A stretch of 64,000 nucleotides of DNA from Brevibacillus sp. JNUCC-41 (GCF_014844095.1 NZ_CP062163.1:3009501-3073500), one strand, 5' to 3'. Shown: positions 7,931 through 17,181, numbered from the stretch's first letter. Program-made: numbers and translations. The notes: generated by a model not told the origin, from the sequence alone.

Positions 7931-7971
7931 CGTCTTTAACTGACACCTCATTTACAATATGATGTGAATCA
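7931..7971. repeat. 41-bp dyad repeat, copy B
   Basis: Second copy, offset exactly 76 bases from copy A. The right dyad arm has one change (TGTGAAT). Weak similarity extends a few bases beyond both ends (TTCAGT upstream, GTAAT downstream). Confidence 0.85.
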
Positions 7972-8135
7972 CACGTAATGACTAACCCCTTCTTCCTTAT
8001 TTATGATGACCACAAAGCAGGGAAAATATAATTAGTTATTTATGGAAATTCAGTCCCGGGAACACTCGACTATATAAAAGCAGGAGAATTTGATAAAATG
8101 GAAATAAGAACCTCTATATAGAAAGGATCGTTTAT

Positions 8136-8879
8136 ATGTCCTTATTGGAAATAAAGCAATTAGTGGGCGGATATACGAAAACGCCCGTTTTAAAGGGAAT
8201 AAGTTTTGACATTCAACCAAATGAGCTAGTGGGGTTAATTGGGCTCAATGGGGCTGGGAAAAGTACGACAATTAAACATATCATCGGACTTATGGAGCCG
8301 AAAGGCGGAAGTGTCTCGATTCATGGAAAAACTCTTGCCCAGGACCCGGATACATATCGGAAACAATTCACTTATGTTCCAGAAACGCCAATCTTGTATG
8401 ATGAGCTTACACTTGAGGAGCATTTAAAGCTTACGGCCATGGCACATGGTTTGGCGGAAGCCACATATAAGGAAAGGATGGGCGTTCTATTAAAGGAATT
8501 CCATATGGAAAAAAGGCTTAAATGGTTTCCGGCCCATTTCTCAAAAGGAATGAAGCAAAAGGTCATGATAATGTGCGCCTTTCTAGTACAGCCGTCATTA
8601 TATATCGTCGACGAACCCTTCGTAGGTCTTGATCCATTAGGCATTCAATCCCTGCTCGATTTGATGAGGAAAATGAAAGAGAGCGGAGCGGGAATTTTAA
8701 TGTCCACACACATACTGGCGACAGCCGAGAGGTATTGTGATTCTTTCATCATCCTGCATAATGGAGAGATTCGGGCAAAAGGCGATCTTGAGCAGCTTCG
8801 CAAACAATTTTCCATGCCGGGGGCAACTCTTGATGATTTGTATATTCAGTTGACGAAAGAAGAAATCGGTCATGAATAG
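8136..8879 (+). CDS. ecsA: ABC transporter ATPase EcsA
   Basis: EcsA is the ATPase of the Ecs transporter, known to affect secretion, competence and regulated proteolysis in Bacillus. The 247-residue protein has Walker A GLNGAGKST (residues 36-44), the modified signature FSKGMKQK, Walker B YIVDEPFVGLDP and the switch histidine in STHILA. It overlaps the start of ecsB by 8 bases, so the pair is translationally coupled. Confidence 0.95.
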   Translation: MSLLEIKQLVGGYTKTPVLKGISFDIQPNELVGLIGLNGAGKSTTIKHIIGLMEPKGGSVSIHGKTLAQDPDTYRKQFTYVPETPILYDELTLEEHLKLTAMAHGLAEATYKERMGVLLKEFHMEKRLKWFPAHFSKGMKQKVMIMCAFLVQPSLYIVDEPFVGLDPLGIQSLLDLMRKMKESGAGILMSTHILATAERYCDSFIILHNGEIRAKGDLEQLRKQFSMPGATLDDLYIQLTKEEIGHE

Positions 8880-10080
8880 TCAAAATCTCTGGAAGGAAAG
8901 ATATTTAGGCTATATAAATGAAACGCAAAAATATCTGCGCTATATTTTTAATGGCCATCTAGTTTTTGTCATGGTATTGGTTCTTGGTGGTTTGGCCTAT
9001 TATTACAGTGATTGGGTGAAGACATTGGACAGTGATTTCCCTGCTGAATTGATCATGGCCTTTGTTTTATCGATCATTGTGACCAGAAGCCCGATCAATA
9101 CTTTTTTGAAAGAACCTGATACGGTATTCCTGCTTCCGCTTGAAACGAAGTTGCGTAGCTATTTCAAGAATTCACTGATATTAAGTTGGGTCATGCAGGG
9201 GTTCATTCTTCTGGTCGTCCTCATTGCATCCATTCCGATGTATTCGAAGGTCACGGGTGCAGGAGGTACTGACCTTGGAATCATCCTTGTCGTTTTGCTT
9301 ATTTTGAAGTTCTTGAATTTAACCATGCGTTGGCAGGTGTTGAAATATCAGGATACATCAGTGAGCCATTGGGACTCTTTCATCCGCTTTTTACTTAACG
9401 GAGTGATTCTTTATTTCATCTGTTCGAGGGCAAATATACTGTTTGCACTTATAACATTTTTATTATTGTTAGGACTTTACATGTATTACCGAGGCGCAAC
9501 CAAAGGATTTGTGCTTAAGTGGGAACGGCTGGTGGAGCTGGAAAACAAGAGGATGAATTCTTTCTATCGAATAGCAAACATGTTTACTGATGTTCCTCAT
9601 TTGAAAGGAAAGGTAGCAAGAAGGAAATGGATGGACTGGCTATTATCATTCATTCCGTATGGCGAAAAATCAACGTATACCTATCTTTATGCCCGTACTC
9701 TGTTGCGATCGAATGATTATGTGGGACTTTGTTTTCGATTGACTATCATTGGGTCAGTGATTTTAAGTGTATTCACTAACATATGGGCACATTTGATTGT
9801 AACCTTCATGTTCCTATTCATGACAGCCCTGCAACTGCTGCCGGTATGGAAGGCTCATGAATGGAAGGTATGGGTCTCATTGTATCCATTGCCAGCAAAA
9901 ATGAGAGAATCTGCAGTCATAAAGCTAATTTCTTATTTCTTATTATTTGAGGACCTTGTCTTCGGTTTGATCCTCCTAGTGAAAGGGGAATGGATGTCCG
10001 CTTTAGCCGCCTTGGCAATGGGGCTTGTTTTCTTGCTCGGTTTTAAAATTTATGCAGCCAAGAAAATTAAAAACTTTTAA
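8872..10080 (+). CDS. ecsB: ABC transporter permease EcsB
   Basis: The 402-residue membrane partner of EcsA. About eight to ten helices are visible in two blocks (residues 30-200 and 280-395) separated by a charged cytoplasmic stretch. Length and helix pattern match EcsB. It begins inside ecsA and is followed by a terminator, so ecsC is probably expressed partly from its own promoter. Confidence 0.93.
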   Translation: MNSQNLWKERYLGYINETQKYLRYIFNGHLVFVMVLVLGGLAYYYSDWVKTLDSDFPAELIMAFVLSIIVTRSPINTFLKEPDTVFLLPLETKLRSYFKNSLILSWVMQGFILLVVLIASIPMYSKVTGAGGTDLGIILVVLLILKFLNLTMRWQVLKYQDTSVSHWDSFIRFLLNGVILYFICSRANILFALITFLLLLGLYMYYRGATKGFVLKWERLVELENKRMNSFYRIANMFTDVPHLKGKVARRKWMDWLLSFIPYGEKSTYTYLYARTLLRSNDYVGLCFRLTIIGSVILSVFTNIWAHLIVTFMFLFMTALQLLPVWKAHEWKVWVSLYPLPAKMRESAVIKLISYFLLFEDLVFGLILLVKGEWMSALAALAMGLVFLLGFKIYAAKKIKNF

Positions 10081-10085
10081 ACAGA

Positions 10086-10119
10086 AGCTGATTTTTTCAT
10101 AAAATCAGCTTTTTCTTTT
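10086..10119 (+). terminator. Terminator between ecsB and ecsC
   Basis: AGCTGATTTT (10086-10095) pairs with AAAATCAGCT (10101-10110) around TTCAT, then a T-rich run. Confidence 0.85.
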
Positions 10120-10131
10120 AAGAAATGAAAA

Positions 10132-10162
10132 TTGAAACTAAAAGCCTCATATGTGGTATATA
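10132..10162 (+). promoter_or_regulatory. Candidate promoter of ecsC
   Basis: TTGAAA (10132-10137) precedes a TATATA-like -10 at 10156-10162 by 18-19 bases, right after the ecsB terminator. Confidence 0.4.
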
Positions 10163-10183
10163 CATATTTAACGGAGGTGTTAA

Positions 10184-10891
10184 ATGATGGATGAATATGG
10201 ACAAAAGGCATTATCGGAACTAATATCCTGGAAAAAGAAAGTAGCCAAGAAATCCGGCAAGCTTGAGCGGATGTCCAAAAAGGCGCAAATCAAAATGAAT
10301 AGTTATATCCCAGACCGAGTGCACAAAATGATTACTGATAGTATTAAAGGGATGATTGAGGCCGTATTATCAGGTTCAAAATATATGTCTAAAGAAAAAA
10401 ATGTAGTGCTTCTATCCTTACAGCAAAAAGAAGAATGGGTTGCGGAAACTGTAACGGCCTATCGGAAAACGGCCGTTATAGAAGGTGTGGGAACAGGAGC
10501 GGCAGGGCTTTTAATTGGATTGGCTGATTTCCCTTTACTGCTTAGCATCAAGATGAAGTTATTATTCGAAATATCCCGTATATATGGTTTTGATCCAAAT
10601 AAATATGAGGAACGCCTGTTCATACTCCATATCTTTCAGATGGCATTTTCGAGTGAGGAAAAAAAACTGGAAACATTACGGGTAATAGAAGAATGGGAAT
10701 CAGGGAAATGGCCGGAAATAGACTGGCAAGAATTTCAGCAGGAATATCGCGATCACATCGATGTCATCAAAATGTTCCAGCTAGTCCCAGGGTTTGGGGC
10801 AGCTGTCGGTGCATATGCCAACCATCATTTGTTGGAACAACTTGGGGAGACGGCTGTCAATTGTTACCGAATCAGACTTCTAAAAGAGTAA
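10184..10891 (+). CDS. ecsC: EcsC family protein
   Basis: A 235-residue protein of the EcsC family, found with the Ecs transporter but of unknown activity. The basic N terminus (KKKVAKKSGKLERMSKKAQ) leads to a central hydrophobic stretch AVIEGVGTGAAGLLIGLADFPLLLSIKMKLL, typical of the family, and a C-terminal GFGAAVGAYANHHLLEQLG segment. It lies behind a terminator and a possible own promoter, and its stop codon overlaps a terminator stem. Confidence 0.9.
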   Translation: MMDEYGQKALSELISWKKKVAKKSGKLERMSKKAQIKMNSYIPDRVHKMITDSIKGMIEAVLSGSKYMSKEKNVVLLSLQQKEEWVAETVTAYRKTAVIEGVGTGAAGLLIGLADFPLLLSIKMKLLFEISRIYGFDPNKYEERLFILHIFQMAFSSEEKKLETLRVIEEWESGKWPEIDWQEFQQEYRDHIDVIKMFQLVPGFGAAVGAYANHHLLEQLGETAVNCYRIRLLKE

Positions 10892-10914
10892 GGGACGGGG
10901 AGAACCCGTCCCTT
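10890..10914. terminator. Terminator between ecsC and yhaA
   Basis: A perfect 10-bp stem AAGGGACGGG / CCCGTCCCTT (10890-10899, 10905-10914) sits between the convergent genes. The flanking T tracts are short, so efficiency is uncertain. Confidence 0.6.
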
Positions 10915-10919
10915 ACTCA

Positions 10920-12131
10920 TTACCGTAATAAAGATTCATTCCCCTTTTGCGATGATTGTTTCTTATTGTGATAGGTTACAGCTGCAGTGCCTAATATCTT
11001 GGCTGCAATGAGCATCGCTTTTTCATCGATGTCAAACAAAGGATGATGATGCGGATATGTATGTTCATTTTTGGGCTTGGCCCCCGTAAAGAAGAATGTA
11101 CCCTTCACATTTTGTAAATAATAAGAAAAATCTTCACCTGTCATATCCGGGTCAATTTCCTCTGTAAACAAAACTTCCTTGACGGATTCAGTGCTTTCGA
11201 TGAGGAATTTAGTTTCCTCAACATGTGGAATAACAGCTGGATAACCCTGAAAGTATTGATATTCATAAGTGCAGTCGGCAGCTAGGCAGGTTCCTTTAAC
11301 AACCCGCTCCATTTCTTCGCTTATGAATGAACGGACATCCTCCTTGAAAGTGCGGACGGTCCCGATTATTCTAGCCTTATCCGCAATGACGTTAAAGGCA
11401 TTATCCGCTACAAAGGAACCGACGGTAATGACTGCAGAATCTATTGGGTTAAGGCGGCGGCTTACGATTTGCTGTAGGGCCATGACTAGCTGGGAGCCGA
11501 CTACGATTGCATCACGGGTTTTATGCGGCTGGGCTCCATGTCCGCCCTGCCCTTGAATGGTGATTTCAAAACGGTCGGCAGCGGCCATAATGGGTCCATA
11601 AGCGTATTGGACTGTTCCGGTAGGGATCGTGGCCCATAAATGGGTGCCGAAAATTACATCCACTCCATCAAGGCAGCCAGCCTCAATCATCGGTTTGGCA
11701 CCTCCTGGAGCATATTCTTCAGCATGCTGATGGATAAATATATATTCACCTTCGAGCTCATCCTTCAGATCATTCAGATTTTTTGCAAGGACAAGGAGTG
11801 CCGCTGTATGGCCATCGTGTCCACACGCATGCATTACCCCGGGTACGGAAGATTTATAGGGAACTTCTTTTTCATCCTGAATGGGCAGGGCGTCGAAATC
11901 AGCGCGCAAAGCTACGGTTTTACCAGGCTTATTGCCTGTAATCTTGGCAATAACACCATTACCGCCTACATTCGTCCGGTGTTCGATTTCAATTTTTTTA
12001 TAATATCCAGCGATGAAGGAAGCCGTTTGGGTTTCTTGAAAAGAAAGCTCGGGATGTTGGTGGAGATAACGTCTGATGGAAACCATTTCTTCATATGAAC
12101 CATCTAGAAGATTGTGTAATCGCTGTATCAT
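10920..12131 (-). CDS. yhaA: M20-family amidohydrolase YhaA
   Basis: A 403-residue zinc amidohydrolase of the M20D/hippurate hydrolase type, which removes acyl groups from N-acyl amino acids or similar amides. Metal-site motifs are intact: LRADFDALPI, VMHACGHDGHTA, a QHAEEYAPGGA stretch, and MTGEDFSYYLQ toward the C terminus. The ATG at 12131 has AGGAGG upstream, whereas the longer frame has no ribosome site. Place next to ecsC fits B. subtilis YhaA. The true substrate is unknown. Confidence 0.9.
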   Translation of the reverse strand: MIQRLHNLLDGSYEEMVSIRRYLHQHPELSFQETQTASFIAGYYKKIEIEHRTNVGGNGVIAKITGNKPGKTVALRADFDALPIQDEKEVPYKSSVPGVMHACGHDGHTAALLVLAKNLNDLKDELEGEYIFIHQHAEEYAPGGAKPMIEAGCLDGVDVIFGTHLWATIPTGTVQYAYGPIMAAADRFEITIQGQGGHGAQPHKTRDAIVVGSQLVMALQQIVSRRLNPIDSAVITVGSFVADNAFNVIADKARIIGTVRTFKEDVRSFISEEMERVVKGTCLAADCTYEYQYFQGYPAVIPHVEETKFLIESTESVKEVLFTEEIDPDMTGEDFSYYLQNVKGTFFFTGAKPKNEHTYPHHHPLFDIDEKAMLIAAKILGTAAVTYHNKKQSSQKGNESLLR

Positions 12132-12223
12132 TTTGCGCCTCCTAATGATTGGATTAATTGTAAATAGTATATCATATTCTGAAAGATCCAAAGTGAATTA
12201 AATACCTTGAGGAGATATATATC

Positions 12224-12847
12224 ATGATTAAATATTCCTGGATTGCTATGGTTTTGATTTGCTTGCTACTGTTCTTTTTTTTGATGCAAGAAGTCCAGAG
12301 TGGGACGCCTTTAACGTTCGATACATATTTTACGAAACTTATTTCCGTAAGTGAGAATACTTTTTCGTTCACTTTCTTCAAGTCCATTATCTATCTTGGG
12401 AAATCCAAGTTCATTGGTTTTGGAAGCTTATTATGTGTTCTATATTTGTGGATAATAAAGAAGGATTATTGGACCATGGCCATCTTCTCGATCGGTATGG
12501 CCGGGGGTGATGTATTAAATGAGTGGATAAAAAATCATATTAAAAGAGTGCGCCCAGAAAATCATTTAATGGAGATAGCTGGCTTCAGTTTTCCAAGTGG
12601 CCACGCAATGGTGGGCCTTATTTTCTTCAGTATGGTTGCTTATTTAATCATGAAAGAAATTAAAGGGAACTCTTTGAAATGGGCAGTGGGAATCGGTTTC
12701 GTTAGTCTGATTCTGTTAATCGGGGTCAGCAGGATCGCTATGAAAGTCCATTTTCCAACTGATATCCTGGCAGGCTTTGCATTAGGAGCGGCATATATTT
12801 TAACATTGTTTAATTTGTATAAATACCTCGGGCCTAAAGTACTTTGA
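12224..12847 (+). CDS. PAP2-family membrane phosphatase
   Basis: A 207-residue integral membrane phosphatase. All three PAP2 signatures are present: KNHIKRVRP, FPSGHAMV and SRIAMKVHFPTDILAG, holding the catalytic histidines. About six membrane helices surround them. Such enzymes dephosphorylate phosphatidate, undecaprenyl diphosphate or related lipids; which one is not determined by the sequence. It is divergent from yhaA and begins behind GAGGAG. Confidence 0.88.
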   Translation: MIKYSWIAMVLICLLLFFFLMQEVQSGTPLTFDTYFTKLISVSENTFSFTFFKSIIYLGKSKFIGFGSLLCVLYLWIIKKDYWTMAIFSIGMAGGDVLNEWIKNHIKRVRPENHLMEIAGFSFPSGHAMVGLIFFSMVAYLIMKEIKGNSLKWAVGIGFVSLILLIGVSRIAMKVHFPTDILAGFALGAAYILTLFNLYKYLGPKVL

Positions 12848-12981
12848 AAGAGTGATTCAGATAAAATAATTGTAAATACACGTTGCATTTCCCCGGAAAT
12901 AAAGAAGGAATTTGTCGGAAGGTTATAGGTTCATATGATTTTTGGGCCGCCCAAATAACGCTCTGTATTACTATGAATTCA

Positions 12982-13011
12982 AAGAGGCCCATCCATGAGG
13001 ATGGGCCTCTT
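12982..13011. terminator. Bidirectional terminator between PAP2 gene and hmoB
   Basis: A perfect 13-bp stem (12982-12994 with 12999-13011) closes on ATGA between the two convergent genes. Confidence 0.8.
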
Positions 13012-13027
13012 ATTGAGCAAGAATGGA

Positions 13028-13543
13028 TTATTCTTCTGAATCCTTCACTAAAGTATACTGCGTTACATAAGGTTCACCTGAAAACATCTTCTGGCTGGAA
13101 TTCGTAACGGGAGCTTTGGAGTCGCTGATATGCGCCTTCTGAAAGGAACTGGATTTCTTCCAGTGCAGGAAATCGGTTTGTTTCTCCCAAATCGTTAAGA
13201 TTACATAAGTTTCAGAGTTGGTTGGCCGCAGTACACGAAGGGCGACGAAACCTGGTTCATTTTCAATGAATCCTGCCCTGTTTTTAAAACGATGTTCGAA
13301 TACCGGTCTTCCTTCTTCACTGACCGGTATATTGTTCATGACCACATACCCATGATCCTGAAGGTTCCCTTTCCCATCAACTACTTCATACTTGCGTGGA
13401 GAGCTGAAGATCGTTTTACCTTCTGTTTCATGTAAAAGTACTGTAGTGTCAGGGTTTTGCATAAGTAATATATTTTCATTCGGATGCTTATCTTTTTTGC
13501 TTTTCAAAAAATTGAAACTGCCTGATGTAATGAATACATTCAT
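13028..13543 (-). CDS. hmoB: Haem-degrading monooxygenase HmoB (YhgC)
   Basis: HmoB opens the haem ring to release iron. The 171-residue protein has a less conserved N-terminal half and a C-terminal ABM (antibiotic monooxygenase-like) domain with RFKNRAGFIENEPGFVALRVLRP and TIWEKQTDFLHWKKSSSFQKAH, the latter bearing the usual W and H residues. It lies beside hemE/hemH as yhgC does in B. subtilis, though pbpF, which sits between in that species, is missing. I saw no clear Fur box upstream. Confidence 0.88.
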   Translation of the reverse strand: MNVFITSGSFNFLKSKKDKHPNENILLMQNPDTTVLLHETEGKTIFSSPRKYEVVDGKGNLQDHGYVVMNNIPVSEEGRPVFEHRFKNRAGFIENEPGFVALRVLRPTNSETYVILTIWEKQTDFLHWKKSSSFQKAHISDSKAPVTNSSQKMFSGEPYVTQYTLVKDSEE

Positions 13544-13734
13544 AAATTCCCCTCCAATATCTATATAGTACCTGTATACCCATTTTACCCAATCAATAGT
13601 GCTTTTACCATTTTCAATCTAACCAATAGCCTTTGATACCGGTAAGATACTTATAAAAAAGTCGATTTTCTGACAAATAAATAGGTTGGCTATACTTCTA
13701 TTATAGAAAAGGCTATAGTTTAAGGAGATTCGAT

Positions 13735-13779
13735 TTGAAATTCAACATCCTTCTGATATTCTATGTAGGTAATGAATAA
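13735..13779 (+). CDS. Possible 14-residue leader peptide before hemE
   Basis: AAGGAG stands 7 bases before a TTG that opens 14 codons (MKFNILLIFYVGNE) and stops 36 bases upstream of hemE. The good ribosome site and position suggest a leader peptide, but so short a frame could be chance. Confidence 0.25.
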   Translation: MKFNILLIFYVGNE

Positions 13780-13815
13780 AAAATAGAAACGTGATTGCTT
13801 GAAAGGTGGATATTA

Positions 13816-14859
13816 ATGTCTAAGGAAATTACGAATGATACATTTTTAAAAGCTGCAAGAGGAGAGAAAACTGATCATGTGCCTGTTTGGTATATGCGTC
13901 AGGCTGGCCGTTCACAGCCGGAATACCGTAAGTTGAAAGAGAAGTACTCCCTTTTTGAGATTACTCATCAGCCGGAATTATGCGCTTATGTGACTAGATT
14001 GCCAGTTGAACAATATGACGTAGACGCTGCGATTTTATATAAAGATATAATGACACCGCTACCAGCCATTGGTGTGGATGTTGAGATTAAGTCTGGAATC
14101 GGTCCAGTTATAGCCAATCCGGTCCAATCGGTGACAGATGTTGAAAAATTAGGTGAATTGAACCCAGAGAAAGATATCCCATATGTGTTGGACACGATTA
14201 AATTATTGACCACGGAGCAATTGTCCGTTCCTTTGATCGGTTTCTCCGGGGCACCGTTCACCATTGCTTCCTACATGATTGAAGGCGGCCCATCCAAAAA
14301 CTACAATAAAACGAAAGCTTTCATGTATTCCGAGCCAAAGGCCTGGTTTGCATTAATGGATAAGCTAGCGGATATGATCATTGTATATGTCAAGTCACAA
14401 ATTAAAGCCGGCGTTAGTGCCATCCAAATCTTTGATTCATGGGTAGGTGCTTTGAACGTTGAAGATTACCGCGTGTTCATCAAGCCGATCATGACTCGTA
14501 TCTTTTCTTCATTGCGTGAAGAAAATGTACCGCTAATCATGTTCGGGGTCGGCGCAAGTCATTTGGCACTTGAGTGGAATGATCTTCCGATTGATGTAGT
14601 CGGGCTCGATTGGAGACTGCCAATTACAGAGGCAAGACAAATGGGAATACAGAAAACGGTACAAGGTAATCTTGATCCTGCCCTTCTTTTATCATCATGG
14701 GATGTTATAGAAGAAAGGACGAAAAGGATCCTGGATCAGGGCATGGAACAGGACGGCTACATCTTTAATCTTGGACATGGGGTTTTCCCTTCCGTAAATC
14801 CTGAAACACTGAAGAGGCTGACTGCTTTCATTCATGAATATTCATCAAAAATGAAGTAA
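13816..14859 (+). CDS. hemE: Uroporphyrinogen decarboxylase HemE
   Basis: HemE decarboxylates uroporphyrinogen III to coproporphyrinogen III in the cytoplasm. The 347-residue protein has the N-terminal substrate signature [16 protein letters not shown] and the second signature [17 protein letters not shown], with the catalytic aspartate in the [12 protein letters not shown] stretch. AAAGGTGG positions the ATG at 13816; the longer frame begins at a TTG with no ribosome site. hemH follows after 78 bases, so the two are likely one operon. Confidence 0.97.
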   Translation: MSKEITNDTFLKAARGEKTDHVPVWYMRQAGRSQPEYRKLKEKYSLFEITHQPELCAYVTRLPVEQYDVDAAILYKDIMTPLPAIGVDVEIKSGIGPVIANPVQSVTDVEKLGELNPEKDIPYVLDTIKLLTTEQLSVPLIGFSGAPFTIASYMIEGGPSKNYNKTKAFMYSEPKAWFALMDKLADMIIVYVKSQIKAGVSAIQIFDSWVGALNVEDYRVFIKPIMTRIFSSLREENVPLIMFGVGASHLALEWNDLPIDVVGLDWRLPITEARQMGIQKTVQGNLDPALLLSSWDVIEERTKRILDQGMEQDGYIFNLGHGVFPSVNPETLKRLTAFIHEYSSKMK

Positions 14860-14937
14860 GGTGAGCTAACCATTTGCTAAAATTCCTTAGTTGGATGCAC
14901 AATAAAAGAACGAAATCTTTTAATGAGGTGTAATTTC

Positions 14938-15873
14938 ATGTCAAGAAAAAAAATGGGCCTTTTAGTCATGGCTTATGGTACTCCATATACTGAATTGGAT
15001 ATTGAAAGATATTATACACATATTCGTCATGGGAGACGGCCAAGCGATGAATTGATTGCCGACCTAAAAGGCAGATATGAAGCGATTGGTGGATTATCCC
15101 CGCTTGCAAAAATAACGGAAGGACAAGCTGAAGCCCTTGAAAAGAAATTGAATTCTGTTCAGGAAGAAGTTGAATTCAAGGCTTATCTTGGACTGAAACA
15201 TATTGAACCTTTTGTTGAAGACGCAGTGAAACAAATGCATGAAGATGGAATCAAAGAAGCGGTAAGTATAGTATTGGCCCCGCATTTTTCAACATTCAGC
15301 GTGAAGTCTTATAATGGACGTGCCCAGGATGAAGCCGCTAAATTGGGGGACCTGGCCATCACTTCCGTTGAAAGCTGGTATGATGAGCCGAAATTCATTC
15401 AATATTGGGTAGACCAAGTAAAAGAAGTAATCGGGAAAATGACCTCGGAAGAACGCGATAACTTCGCTTTGATTGTGTCGGCACATAGCCTCCCTGAAAA
15501 AATCCTGCAATCAGGGGATCCGTATCCAAATCAATTGAAAGAAACGGCAGACATGATTGCTGAAGGCGCAGGTGTTACCAATTATGCAGTAGGCTGGCAA
15601 AGCGCTGGACAAACACCTGAACCATGGTTGGGACCCGATGTACAGGATTTAACCAGAGATCTTCATCAAACAAAAGGCTATAAAGCTTTCATTTATATTC
15701 CTGTTGGCTTTGTTGCCGAGCACCTTGAAGTTCTTTATGATAACGATTATGAATGTAAGGTTGTGACGGAAGAGATTGGTGCAGGTTACTATAGGCCGGA
15801 TATGCCCAATGTTAAACCTGAATTCATCGATGCTTTGGCCACGATCATTTTAAATAAATTACAGGAAAAATGA
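14938..15873 (+). CDS. hemH: Coproporphyrin III ferrochelatase HemH (CpfC)
   Basis: In Gram-positive bacteria this enzyme inserts iron into coproporphyrin III. The 311-residue protein opens with [13 protein letters not shown], has the metal-site histidine stretch [12 protein letters not shown], and the [20 protein letters not shown] segment with the conserved histidine and acidic residues. Start chosen from GAGGTG 7 bases before ATG. A strong terminator follows directly, so the hemY (cgoX) gene that usually comes next in Bacillus is not part of this operon. Confidence 0.96.
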   Translation: MSRKKMGLLVMAYGTPYTELDIERYYTHIRHGRRPSDELIADLKGRYEAIGGLSPLAKITEGQAEALEKKLNSVQEEVEFKAYLGLKHIEPFVEDAVKQMHEDGIKEAVSIVLAPHFSTFSVKSYNGRAQDEAAKLGDLAITSVESWYDEPKFIQYWVDQVKEVIGKMTSEERDNFALIVSAHSLPEKILQSGDPYPNQLKETADMIAEGAGVTNYAVGWQSAGQTPEPWLGPDVQDLTRDLHQTKGYKAFIYIPVGFVAEHLEVLYDNDYECKVVTEEIGAGYYRPDMPNVKPEFIDALATIILNKLQEK

Positions 15874-16016
15874 TCAATCCATAGAGGAAATTGGTTTAAC
15901 CATGCTTACAATGTGCACTACATATTTTCATATGAAATTGATAGGTGCCATACACCTGGAAAAGCGACGCTTTTTTACGTTACCTGAGTGATTTAAATAA
16001 ATACCCTTTGAAAGAG

Positions 16017-16048
16017 TGGCTGTCCATTAATGAGGATGGCCATTTTTT
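16017..16048 (+). terminator. Terminator of the hemEH operon
   Basis: A 9-bp stem (16017-16025 with 16034-16042, two G-U pairs) is followed by six T residues. Confidence 0.85.
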
Positions 16049-16060
16049 CTCTAAAAAATA

Positions 16061-16089
16061 TTGAAAAGACTGAATACTTTTGATATGAT
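16061..16089 (+). promoter_or_regulatory. Sigma-A promoter of yhgD
   Basis: TTGAAA (16061-16066) and TATGAT (16084-16089) are exactly 17 bases apart, right after the hemH terminator. Confidence 0.8.
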
Positions 16090-16112
16090 ATCGTTGAACA
16101 TAATGACTATTT

Positions 16113-16126
16113 TGTCCGTTTGGTCA
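16113..16126 (+). promoter_or_regulatory. Candidate TetR-type operator of yhgD
   Basis: TGTCC-GTTT-GGTCA forms an almost perfect dyad (TGACC/GGTCA type) between the promoter and the ribosome site, where binding by the encoded repressor could give autoregulation. Confidence 0.5.
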
Positions 16127-16141
16127 GGAACGAGGTGGGAA

Positions 16142-16717
16142 ATGTCTGTTGATCGTAAAAAATTAATTTTAGAAGCCGCGACCAAGTCGTTTTCACTTTT
16201 TGGATATAAGGCAACGACGATGGATCAAGTCGCTAAAATTGCCAATGTGGGAAAAGGGACCATTTATACCTTTTATAAAAATAAAGAAGAGCTGTTTAAA
16301 GAAATCGTTCAGCGGATGATAGAGGAAATGAAATATGAAGCGGAACAATCTTTGGATGACCAACTCTCCTTTTTTGAAAATCTGCATCGGGCCGTATATC
16401 GAATTCTGGAGTTCAGGCAGGAACATCAATTATCTTTAAAACTTCTTCAGGAAGAGCGGGATATTGGTACGCCGGCCGTTCAGGAAATGGTTAATGAAAT
16501 GGAAGAAGCCATTGTATCCTACATTAAGGAAAAACTAAAAATAGCGATTGATAAGGGCTATATACAGCCTTGCGATCCAGAGATAACAGCTTTCCTGATG
16601 CTAAAGATGTACCTTGCGCTGATTTTTGATTGGGAAAGGAACCATACCCCATTAGAGAAAGAGGAAATTGCTGAACTATTTAAAATATACTTGTTCAAAG
16701 GATTATCCGTAAATTGA
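16142..16717 (+). CDS. yhgD: TetR/AcrR-family regulator YhgD
   Basis: A 191-residue repressor. The N-terminal DNA-binding domain reads ILEAATKSFSLFGYKATTMDQVAKIANVGKGTIYTFYKNKEELF (residues about 8-51), with the recognition helix at GKGTIYTFYKNK. The C-terminal helical half should bind a ligand. Position after hemEH matches yhgD in B. subtilis, but its usual partner yhgE is not next. The ATG at 16142 has GAGGTGGGAA upstream. A consensus promoter and an internal dyad suggest self-repression. Confidence 0.8.
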   Translation: MSVDRKKLILEAATKSFSLFGYKATTMDQVAKIANVGKGTIYTFYKNKEELFKEIVQRMIEEMKYEAEQSLDDQLSFFENLHRAVYRILEFRQEHQLSLKLLQEERDIGTPAVQEMVNEMEEAIVSYIKEKLKIAIDKGYIQPCDPEITAFLMLKMYLALIFDWERNHTPLEKEEIAELFKIYLFKGLSVN

Positions 16718-16750
16718 TAATTCTATTTTTTTGCTGAAAGGAAATGAATC

Positions 16751-16799
16751 CCAATAAAAAGAAGAGATACCGCTCATCGGTATCTCTTCTTTTTATTGG
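16751..16799. terminator. Very long bidirectional terminator between yhgD and yhfH
   Basis: A perfect 22-bp inverted repeat (16751-16772 with 16778-16799) closes on CTCAT and has AT-rich arm ends that provide a T run on both strands. Confidence 0.9.
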
Positions 16800-16879
16800 G
16801 GATGTTTTTCAGCTGCGAAACTGAAGGTTATATAAATTCATCCTGCTATTTGGGAAGCGGATGGTGGAACACAAGAATA

Positions 16880-17008
16880 CTACTCTCCAGAAAGGCAATG
16901 ATCACAGTGGTTTCCATAACATTCGTGTTGTTCTTCGATTTTTTTTCCGCATTCCATGCATTGTTTCGGAGGCAGGTTTTTAAAGAACTCAACGCTACTT
17001 TGAATCAT
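16880..17008 (-). CDS. yhfH: YhfH family zinc-ribbon-like small protein
   Basis: A 42-residue protein with two C-x-x-C knuckles, CMEC and CDHC, and an intervening EEQHECYGNHC stretch, which is the YhfH family pattern. It likely binds zinc; no function is known to me. AGGAG lies 9 bases before the ATG at 17008. On the minus strand TGTTATAAT upstream (17061-17069) is an extended -10. It is divergent from yhfI as in B. subtilis. Confidence 0.85.
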   Translation of the reverse strand: MIQSSVEFFKNLPPKQCMECGKKIEEQHECYGNHCDHCLSGE

Positions 17009-17181
17009 GAACATCATCTCCTGAATTATTTTATTATTCGCTTTTCTATGGTTTTATTGTATTATAACAGAATCTATATGTCAATGAATGTTTTATAACA
17101 TAAGTAAAAAAGGTGAAATAAGGGCAAGAATAGTTTATATTAATGGGGAAGTCATTGAGAGAAAAAAAGGAGTGCCTAAGC

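Larger units (their letters stand above)
7477..8135. other. Long hit-ecsA intergenic region
   Basis: The 659 bases hold no convincing gene. A hairpin with arms AACAGG/CCTGTT and TGCAAC/GTTGCA lies near 7556-7593. Two 41-bp direct repeats with internal dyads lie at 7855-7971. The phrase ACACCTCATCTACATTTTAG near 7646 looks like a third, decayed copy. The rest is AT-rich and must hold the divergent hit and ecsA promoters. Confidence 0.6.

Noticed and set aside
12883..13107. Plus-strand frame between the PAP2 gene and hmoB
   Set aside because: It reads through the bidirectional terminator and into the hmoB 3' end antisense; no ribosome site.
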